Part shown: positions 44,127-49,223 of the stretch, one piece after another | Numbering within the stretch: the first letter of the stretch is position 1 | Layout of the letters: every line of letters starts with the position of its first letter | Source: a virus | Reading direction: 5' to 3' (one strand) | Length of the DNA stretch: 49,223 nt | Virus record (IMG/VR): IMGVR_UViG_3300008116_000261 | Location: 1-49,223 of that record | Notes under the pieces: generated by a model | Databases searched by the model: none | Seen by the model: only the letters and a program-made list of their open reading frames with translations | Told to the model about the DNA's origin: nothing | Translations under genes and position numbers: made by a program

Positions 44127-44476
44127 TACTCTTCGTCTTTTTTATCTAACTGTTTTCCTAGTTCTTCACTCTGTTCCATTAATTTTGCAAGCTCTTCTGG
44201 GTTAAAGAAGTCTACTTCAGATCCTTTTCCTGCTCCTTCAAGTCTTTGAACAAGTGCTACCATCTTTATAAGGTGCTCATCATTCTTTACTCCAACTTCT
44301 AAATACTCTTTTATCATAGGAACAACTAAAGTTGCATCTCCTATGTTCTCAACAAGAGGTTTTAACTCTCCGATAAGAGCGTTGATTTGTTTTTCTTTAT
44401 TTTTAGAATTGTCGTAAATTTCTTTTAAAACATCAGAAACGGTCTTTTTTCCAAATATTGTTGTGTCTAATCCCAT
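44126..44476 (-). CDS. Acidic helical protein before the spike gene
   Basis: The 116-residue protein, MGLDTTIFGKKTVSDVLKEI..., is helical and acidic, ending EELGKQLDKKDEE. It is coupled to the gp5-like gene by one base. Possibly a baseplate assembly partner; no family recognised. Upstream lie both recurrent AT-rich motifs (44490-44507), so it likely begins the tail transcription unit. Confidence 0.65.
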   Translation of the reverse strand: MGLDTTIFGKKTVSDVLKEIYDNSKNKEKQINALIGELKPLVENIGDATLVVPMIKEYLEVGVKNDEHLIKMVALVQRLEGAGKGSEVDFFNPEELAKLMEQSEELGKQLDKKDEE

Positions 44477-44489
44477 AGTCTATTTATTA

Positions 44490-44507
44490 TATAAATATCT
44501 AAAGATA
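44490..44507 (-). promoter_or_regulatory. Combined AT-rich boxes before the tail block
   Basis: The plus strand has TATAAATAT at 44490-44498 overlapping TATCTAAAGATA at 44496-44507, 14-20 nt from the ATG at 44476. The second element is identical to 14813-14824. It is a likely promoter of the baseplate unit, if either motif is one. Confidence 0.45.
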
Positions 44508-44509
44508 TG

Positions 44510-45208
44510 TTATTGAATAGTAAATCCTGCGTCTTGGTAGGATTTGTATACTTTATAAAACTCTTCTTTAAGTTTAGAGATTACTTTAGTAAGGGTAGGG
44601 GTTTCACAATCTGTCATCTCTCTTATATAGATGTAGAGAGCTTTCTTTCTGAAGATTTCTAAGTCATGACGTGTTTTAAATAGGGTAAGTATAGCGTCTG
44701 CTACTTTCTGATCTTGCTCTTTAGGAAAGAGTTCATCTATAGTTTCATAACTGTTCTCTATAAAATAGTCTACGATAGTTGTTAATGCAATCTTCCTTTC
44801 TGAATTAGGGACTCCCTCTACCTCGTAGGAATCTTCCATTTCATCAAAAGATCCTACTTGTTTTAGTTTTTTATAGTTACGGTTATTATAGTTTATAAGC
44901 CATCTCTTAACTATTGTTTGAAAGTATGAAAATGCTTTAGCACCATTTGTACTATCAAACCTATGAAGTTTTTCTTCTACAAGCATACTTACTACATCTA
45001 ATTTCAAATCCTCTATACTTGCTACATCCAGGTAGTAAAATTTAAAAGTATGTATAATATTTTCTGCTAACTTATAAAGTGGGTGGTATATTTCTTTTTT
45101 AAATACCATATCCCTAAAAACAGGGTCAGAAGATGCGTTATATCTTACGATTGCATCCTCTGTTTCTTGTGTGAAATAGTAATTGTCTTTATTTTTTGGC
45201 TTTGCCAT
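44510..45208 (-). CDS. 55: Late-transcription sigma factor, gp55-like
   Basis: The ATG at 45208 gives 232 residues (MAKPKNKDNYYFTQETED...); an ATG 24 nt upstream is possible but overlaps the previous gene more. The region ENIIHTFKFYYLDVASIEDL, KLDVVSMLVEEKLHRFDSTN, GAKAFSYFQTIVKRWLINYN aligns in plan with sigma region 2 of T4 gp55 (core-binding helix, then -10-type recognition). T4 gp55 directs RNA polymerase to TATAAATA late promoters with gp33 and gp45. No gp33 or clamp gene is in the window. Confidence 0.85.
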   Translation of the reverse strand: MAKPKNKDNYYFTQETEDAIVRYNASSDPVFRDMVFKKEIYHPLYKLAENIIHTFKFYYLDVASIEDLKLDVVSMLVEEKLHRFDSTNGAKAFSYFQTIVKRWLINYNNRNYKKLKQVGSFDEMEDSYEVEGVPNSERKIALTTIVDYFIENSYETIDELFPKEQDQKVADAILTLFKTRHDLEIFRKKALYIYIREMTDCETPTLTKVISKLKEEFYKVYKSYQDAGFTIQ

Positions 45209-45482
45209 AGTCTTCTGGGAGACGGAAATCATTTATTGTATCCTGTATTTCTTTCATAAAATTAAAGAAAACTCCTACTTCATCATCTGATCTAAATGCT
45301 CCTGACTCATCTAATTGTTCAACGTAAATTTTCGATTCACTAATAAGATACGAAACTTTTCTTAGATAGTCAACTTGGTATTCTAGTATATCTTCTTGCT
45401 TAATTACCTTACGGTTTAGGTTATAAACCAGGTAGATTAGTACTAAAATAATTACCCCTAAAATTCCTACAATTATTTCCAT
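45189..45482 (-). CDS. Small single-pass membrane protein
   Basis: The 97-residue protein has an N-terminal membrane helix (IIVGILGVIILVLIYLVYNL, 3-22), then a helical cytoplasmic-type domain with acidic patches (QLDESGAFRSDDEVG). It overlaps the sigma gene by 20 nt. Function unknown. Confidence 0.65.
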   Translation of the reverse strand: MEIIVGILGVIILVLIYLVYNLNRKVIKQEDILEYQVDYLRKVSYLISESKIYVEQLDESGAFRSDDEVGVFFNFMKEIQDTINDFRLPEDYGKAKK

Positions 45483-45483
45483 A

Positions 45484-46221
45484 TTAAATTCCTTTTACTG
45501 TATTCATTAATCCTTCTGAGGCGTTAACTCTTTTACCTGTAGATGAAGTTGTCTTCTCTACTTTAGGTGTTGAAGTGCCTCCCGAGGTTTTCCAAGCATC
45601 GTATTCTATTTTAGAAGCTAGAAAATCTGCTTGATGTAAAATATAAACTATATTAGTTCTTAATTTAGAATCTGGATTGAAAGTCATGTAGTATGGTTTG
45701 TTAACATCGTCATACAATCCGTCATGTAATTTAATAGCTAAATACTCTTTTTCATTCATAGCTATACCATTTTGCTGAAGAATAAATAGAGATCGATCTT
45801 GAATAAGCATAAAAGAAAGATCTTTATTATGCGTATAAACCTCTCCTAATTTATCTCTTCTCCAGGCATCTGTTTGAGGAAGGTAGTTTGGTTGCCCTTT
45901 AAAACCTATTTTTCCTAAATCATGGTTAAGAGCAGCAAAAACTAATTCTTCATCGGTAAAATCAATAGTAGCACCCATTTCCTGCCATAGTTGTTTTGTC
46001 TTTAGAGCACAATGAACAACACGGTTGACATGGTCAATATACCCTCCGGGGAAGGCATTATGGAAGGAAGGTTTACCGGAAGCAGGAGCCATAATCATAT
46101 CTTCTACTAAAGATTCATAAAGAGATTTTAATTTCTCCTTACGATCTCCGGTAATAAAAGTATCTACAATTTTTAGATGCTTATCCCAATTCTTTTCAAT
46201 CTGTTCTGCCGAAAGGTTCAT
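45484..46221 (-). CDS. HD-domain hydrolase
   Basis: The 245-residue protein shows the HD superfamily ligands: His64 in GGYIDHVNRVVH, H100-D101 in NHDLGKIGF, a further His166 in KLHDG and Asp199 in HQADFLASKIEYD. Such enzymes are metal-dependent phosphohydrolases acting on nucleotides or cyclic nucleotides; the substrate here is not shown. The C-terminal 35 residues are Ser/Thr/Lys-rich. The ATG overlaps the stop of the 57-residue gene (TAATG). Confidence 0.85.
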   Translation of the reverse strand: MNLSAEQIEKNWDKHLKIVDTFITGDRKEKLKSLYESLVEDMIMAPASGKPSFHNAFPGGYIDHVNRVVHCALKTKQLWQEMGATIDFTDEELVFAALNHDLGKIGFKGQPNYLPQTDAWRRDKLGEVYTHNKDLSFMLIQDRSLFILQQNGIAMNEKEYLAIKLHDGLYDDVNKPYYMTFNPDSKLRTNIVYILHQADFLASKIEYDAWKTSGGTSTPKVEKTTSSTGKRVNASEGLMNTVKGI

Positions 46222-46394
46222 TAATCTTGGTGTTCTGTATTTAACAAAGTTCTAAGGTCCCCTATCTTTTCCAATAACTCTTCCACTTTAGTATATGCTT
46301 CGGATTGCTCGTTACGATGAATATGGTACCCTATGTTTTTTACCTCGGCTTCAAATCTCTCTAATTTCTGTGCAAACAAATCTTTGTTTCTCAT
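46221..46394 (-). CDS. 57-residue coiled-coil small protein
   Basis: ATG at 46394, stop overlapping the HD gene start. MRNKDLFAQKLERFEAEVKN then a helical VEELLEKIGDLRTLLN region fits a short coiled coil. No other reading frame explains this gap. Function unknown; possibly a partner of the HD protein. Confidence 0.65.
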   Translation of the reverse strand: MRNKDLFAQKLERFEAEVKNIGYHIHRNEQSEAYTKVEELLEKIGDLRTLLNTEHQD

Positions 46395-46483
46395 TTTTTT
46401 TATTTTTAATTTATTAATACTTCTTTATACTTTATAAATCCATATAGGGGTAAGTTATGAACTTTTTTTTTGGGAAACAACTC
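46395..46483. other. Short AT-rich intergenic gap
   Basis: A T-rich run on the plus strand and no terminator stem on the minus strand. A promoter for the HD unit may lie here; nothing definite seen. Confidence 0.3.
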
Positions 46484-47137
46484 CTATGGTTCAAACACTA
46501 CTTTTAACTCTTTTAAGATAGTTTTTTTATTCTCTCCTAGAGTAACCTCTATATAAATTGTAGCAGTTCTACCTATAAAATCTGGGAAGAAAGTCATAGA
46601 CTGCTGTGGTCTATACGTATATTTACTATATGTAGCGAAATAAGTCTTATATGCCGGGTGATTTACATTTACATTAGGATTTCGTTGAATTGTATATCCT
46701 GCTAGGTTCATTATACTTGTTTGTCCAATAAGCTGTGGGAATGTATAAGTCTGAGTTCCTACAGCAATAGGAGTATTCATTTGATTACTTGACCACAGTC
46801 CTAAGTAAGAATAAACAGGGTAGGTCCATATTACGTTACCTGGAGTATAGAAGAAATTAGAGTCAAACCCCACGCTCACTAAAGGAATTCCATTAATAAC
46901 ATAGTGAGGATCTAATTCATTTACATCACCTTTTACTGTAAAATAATTCAATCCAGCATGTTTAATATGCCAAACACCTTGAACATCTTGATAAGTTCCA
47001 GGATGACCTAGGGTATCAATTCGGAATTCAGCCCCGCAATTACCATTTAAACAAACATCTGGTTCAATTTCAGGGGTTGAACAACTAAATACGAATAAGG
47101 AAAGTAATAGTAAAAATAAATTTTTCAACTGTTTCAT
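46484..47137 (-). CDS. Bacteroidota-type lipoprotein carried by the phage
   Basis: The 217-residue protein starts with a signal peptide (basic start, Leu-rich core) ending in lipobox VFSC, with Cys19 as the lipidation site. Right after it, STPEIEPD is acidic, as in surface-export signals of flavobacterial lipoproteins. A CLNGNCG motif and a beta-rich domain (YFTVKGDVNELDPHYVINGI; TATIYIEVTLGENK) follow. Phage lipoproteins often block superinfection or mask receptors; that role is inference. It stands alone with gaps on both sides, as an acquired (moron) gene would. Confidence 0.85.
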   Translation of the reverse strand: MKQLKNLFLLLLSLFVFSCSTPEIEPDVCLNGNCGAEFRIDTLGHPGTYQDVQGVWHIKHAGLNYFTVKGDVNELDPHYVINGIPLVSVGFDSNFFYTPGNVIWTYPVYSYLGLWSSNQMNTPIAVGTQTYTFPQLIGQTSIMNLAGYTIQRNPNVNVNHPAYKTYFATYSKYTYRPQQSMTFFPDFIGRTATIYIEVTLGENKKTILKELKVVFEP

Positions 47138-47155
47138 AATATATCTTTTTGATTG

Positions 47156-47167
47156 TACCTAAATATA
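47156..47167 (-). promoter_or_regulatory. AT-rich box upstream of lipoprotein gene
   Basis: The plus strand reads TACCTAAATATA, 19 nt from the ATG at 47137; it resembles the TATCTAAAGATA group. Candidate promoter. Confidence 0.3.
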
Positions 47168-47243
47168 CGAAGAAAAAAGGAAGGGAACAACTAAAATAAC
47201 AATTATTTTCGAAGAATCGCCGCGCAAGATTTTTTATATATCC

Positions 47244-47876
47244 TTAATAACTAATAGGATCCCCTACCCGGAACATATCTCCTACCTCTCTTATCTTATC
47301 AAAAGCCGTAAATGGACTTACCTCGAAAAATTCTCTAGATGCTCCATGGTCGGAATTTACCCTTGAAGAAGCAAAGAAAGTATGAACGGCCTGCTCAACT
47401 TCATACGCCTTACCCTTCCTTACAGGTAAAGCAAACTTTGGAACCCACTCCTCTACCGTGGCAGTAGCGTTTATCCCTTTGACTCTCCTATGAACATCAT
47501 GAATGGTCATTCCAATCTTAACCAGTGTAGGATAAGCGGGATTTACAAGGACATATACATACTCGATATTATCTGTAGATTTCTCTTTCACCATAGCATT
47601 TTCTATACCGTGGAAATATCTCCAGGAAAAAGTATTTGTATCCTCATCCACTTGTCCTTCTGATACCTCTATAAGATATCTTGCCGAAAGAAAGTCAAGG
47701 AGTTTACTGGGTGATATATGTCTGTGTTTTGCCTGGAGTGTAATAAAGTTCTCTTTCCACTTCTTTCCTTCTCCTTGGAAAGGAGGGATGGACTCTGGTG
47801 AAGAATCGACAATGGTAATATGTCCGGACTCTGCTAAAGCCTTAGCAGTCTTTAAATCTATCTTATCTTTAAACAT
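47244..47876 (-). CDS. T5orf172/MUG113-type GIY-YIG protein
   Basis: The 210-residue protein has a C-terminal GIY-YIG-superfamily domain of the T5orf172 type: EYVYVLVNPAYPTLVKIGMT near 105-124, then HRRVKGINATATVEEWVPKF, YEVEQAVHTFF and REFFEVSPFTAFDKI. The N-terminal 90 residues (helical, no known fold) may bind DNA. Such proteins are often free-standing phage nucleases or regulators; activity is not shown. Confidence 0.75.
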   Translation of the reverse strand: MFKDKIDLKTAKALAESGHITIVDSSPESIPPFQGEGKKWKENFITLQAKHRHISPSKLLDFLSARYLIEVSEGQVDEDTNTFSWRYFHGIENAMVKEKSTDNIEYVYVLVNPAYPTLVKIGMTIHDVHRRVKGINATATVEEWVPKFALPVRKGKAYEVEQAVHTFFASSRVNSDHGASREFFEVSPFTAFDKIREVGDMFRVGDPISY

Positions 47877-47891
47877 ACTTATTGATTTTGA

Positions 47892-48095
47892 TTAATCCTC
47901 CTTACCTACAATGAATGCACCGGCAAGTAATAAGAGAACAAGTGGCCAACACATAGTACAACCCCATATCTGTATTAAAGTAAACCGGCTAGTTGCTTTT
48001 GTGTAGTGAATTGCTATATCTAAAATAGCAGCAATGGTTACCCCTATGGCTAAATACGGTAACGAAAAAACGGTGTTTAAAATACTTACTAACAT
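47892..48095 (-). CDS. Small two- or three-helix membrane protein
   Basis: The ATG at 48095 is chosen (67 residues); the longer reading begins with TTG at the previous stop. It has helices LVSILNTVFSLPYLAIGVTI and MCWPLVLLLLAGAFIVG with a short basic loop. Holin-like size, but no lysis gene is next to it. Function unknown. Confidence 0.6.
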   Translation of the reverse strand: MLVSILNTVFSLPYLAIGVTIAAILDIAIHYTKATSRFTLIQIWGCTMCWPLVLLLLAGAFIVGKED

Positions 48096-48155
48096 AACCT
48101 TTATTTTTAATTGATTTCTATAACTAAATATATGAATAAAGATTGTATCTAGCAA

Positions 48156-48569
48156 CTATTTTAAGGAAAAAAGTTCATAAAACTTAAAAATAATTGCACA
48201 TTTCTCGTAAAATTCTAATTCTTTGTAGAATTCAAGCATTTCTTCTAATGCGTAGTGAATGGCCTGGGGTCCGAATTCATCTATAAGGTCTTCTACCGTA
48301 TCTGACTGTATAGTACCGGCTCTCTCAAGGTAATTTACAAGACCGTTAAAGTACTTTAGTTTTATAGAATCTCTTACGGAGTCATAATACTGCCCATATC
48401 TCCTATCATACATCTTATCTATAATGTAGTAATTCTCCACACCTCTTATAACCATGCCAAGAAGTATGAAGGAATTATCCATCACCTCCTCTATCTTATG
48501 TTCTCTATAAATCTCTTCATCTCCTATAGAGAATATATTGAAAAGATCATCGCTGTTTAGCTTTTTCAT
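48156..48569 (-). CDS. Unknown helical protein, first gene of the right block
   Basis: The 137-residue protein, MKKLNSDDLFNIFSIGDEEI..., is helical and acidic. It includes GMVIRGVENYYIIDKMYDRR and ALEEMLEFYKELEFYEKCAI. A box TATAAATAT (48574-48582) directly precedes the ATG. It follows the long non-coding interval, so it probably opens a transcription unit. No family recognised. Confidence 0.65.
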   Translation of the reverse strand: MKKLNSDDLFNIFSIGDEEIYREHKIEEVMDNSFILLGMVIRGVENYYIIDKMYDRRYGQYYDSVRDSIKLKYFNGLVNYLERAGTIQSDTVEDLIDEFGPQAIHYALEEMLEFYKELEFYEKCAIIFKFYELFSLK

Positions 48570-49006
48570 CTTATATAAATATATACTTCACCTATAACGA
48601 AAAATTTTCCGGAAAAAATCCTGAGGGTAGTTGGAAAATTGCCTAAAAGGTTCTATATTAAATATAAGAAACAAATCTGATAAGATACAACATAAGAGGT
48701 AGGTTAGGGGTATAGGTGGTAACTCGTGCTTGAAGTAAAGCAGCTATATAGACCAAACTTGAGAGAGAGGACACCTTGGGCAGTAATTCTTCTTTGGAAG
48801 GACTAGGATTGGATTGGTTGGGTCCATAACAACATCTCTCTTAAAGCTATGTAGTATATATAAATATATACCCCCATACCTCAATTTTCATCAGAAATAT
48901 ACAACTCTATGTGGCGCCGGATCCCCGAGTGCCAACCCGTTGAGGGAACTTAACTATCAAACTTCTCTCAACTTGACCTCACCGTGACGTCACCTTGACC
49001 TCATGC
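48570..49006. other. 437-nt non-coding interval, possible regulatory or RNA region
   Basis: No convincing gene on either strand. It holds AT boxes at 48574-48582 and 48855-48870 and an interrupted inverted repeat (AGAGAGA 48762-48768 with TCTCTCT 48835-48841; GGAC with GTCC just inside; CTTC/GAAG hairpin near 48790-48800). It also has a GC-richer island at about 48910-48950 and the repeats at 48973-49003. No tRNA was found. It could be a promoter region, a structured RNA or an origin. Confidence 0.5.
48973..49003. repeat. Direct repeats flanking a perfect palindrome
   Basis: TTGACCTCA occurs at 48973-48981 and 48995-49003 (22 nt apart, about two helical turns), with the palindrome GTGACGTCAC at 48984-48993 between them. 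This looks like a protein-binding site, for example an operator or replication iterons. Confidence 0.5.
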
Positions 49007-49035
49007 AAAAAAAAAAGAGGCCTAAGCCTCCTCTT
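49007..49035 (-). terminator. Rho-independent terminator overlapping a stop codon
   Basis: The minus strand reads GAGGC, loop TTAG, GCCTC (plus arms 49017-49021 and 49026-49030), followed by ten Ts. The TAG stop of the upstream gene overlaps the loop. Confidence 0.85.
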
Positions 49036-49223
49036 TAAATTCTACCAAACTCTCAAATCGATATGTTACTACTACCTTCTTACCCATCACATATGTAAAT
49101 CCAGAAAAGCTTACTCTACCTACCCGATCTACATTACATTCATAATCATCTAGGACTATTCTACCATCTACAGATGATCTTGTTTGTCTTGAGATGTGAC
49201 CCGGATGAAAGGTATAAGTAGGA
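49022..49223 (-). CDS. C-terminal part of a truncated unknown gene
   Basis: A frame open from the window edge encodes about 66 residues ending KKVVVTYRFESLVEFKEEA before TAG at 49022-49024. It looks like a small beta-rich fold (RIVLDDYECNVDRVGRVSFS). The start lies outside. No family recognised; the terminator directly after supports it being a real gene. Confidence 0.6.
   Translation of the reverse strand, partial: PTYTFHPGHISRQTRSSVDGRIVLDDYECNVDRVGRVSFSGFTYVMGKKVVVTYRFESLVEFKEEA

Noticed and set aside
48096-48155. N-terminal extension of the small membrane protein
   Set aside because: TTG start at the previous stop; the ATG at 48095 has a normal A-rich leader.
48855-48870. T4-type late promoter TATAAATA on the plus strand
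   Set aside because: No plus-strand gene follows it; it is better treated as part of the bidirectional AT-box pattern.
48570-49006. tRNA gene in the long gap
   Set aside because: No acceptor stem with a GTTCGANTC-type T-loop could be found on either strand.

Overview
The window is one continuous, tightly packed stretch of a T4-like tailed phage (contractile-tail, myovirus-type) genome. Every supported gene lies on the minus strand, so transcription runs from the right edge towards position 1. Marker proteins are recognisable by motif: major capsid protein gp23 (cut by the left edge), scaffold gp22, prohead protease gp21, portal gp20, large terminase gp17, baseplate wedge gp6 and gp25, a gp5-like spike, a gp55-like late sigma factor and a DnaG-type primase. 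The host is probably a member of the Bacteroidota, likely a flavobacterium. The DNA is AT-rich, start codons have no Shine-Dalgarno sequence but A-rich leaders, and the phage carries a Bacteroidota-style lipoprotein. This host call is inference.

Layout, right to left. 49223-48570 holds the end of a truncated gene, its terminator and the only long non-coding interval. 48569-44510 is a mixed block: small membrane proteins, a T5orf172-type GIY-YIG protein, a lipoprotein, an HD-domain hydrolase and the sigma factor. 44476-27461 is the baseplate and tail-fibre block: gp5-like spike, gp25, gp6, a DNRLRE-like beta protein, a 1328-residue wedge/fibre protein, several fibre or adaptor proteins, and a YadA-head-like SHAEG-repeat fibre interrupted by one in-frame TAA. 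27446-21722 holds small accessory genes, two tiny membrane peptides, a kinase-like protein, a frameshifted HEXXH protein, the primase and a PD-(D/E)XK nuclease. 21651-10232 is rich in accessory, probably virion-associated enzymes: two nucleotidyltransferases, an NMNAT-like domain, HEXXH domains, a HAD phosphatase and Cys-rich proteins. 10150-1 is the DNA-packaging and head-assembly block, gp17-gp20-(three small proteins)-gp21-(two leader proteins)-gp22-gp23. Tail sheath, tail tube and neck genes are not in the window.

How the parts may work together: gp22 and gp21 build and mature the prohead. Several otherwise unrelated proteins share a short N-terminal leader containing FLxE, which looks like a capsid-targeting signal with a gp21-type (L/I)xE cleavage site. 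This suggests a set of packaged, and perhaps injected, proteins. Genes commonly overlap as TAATG or ATGA, implying translational coupling. Recurrent AT-rich boxes 14-18 nt before start codons may be late promoters for the gp55-like sigma factor. Three clear rho-independent terminators inside the window, and a fourth at the right-hand non-coding interval, divide the strand into transcription units.

Most points worth checking: the nonsense codon splitting the SHAEG fibre, the shared leader cassette, the four-domain 907-residue protein with possible cleavage linkers, the frameshifted metallopeptidase-like gene, the scaffold with duplicated hydrophobic domains, and the 29- and 31-residue membrane peptides.
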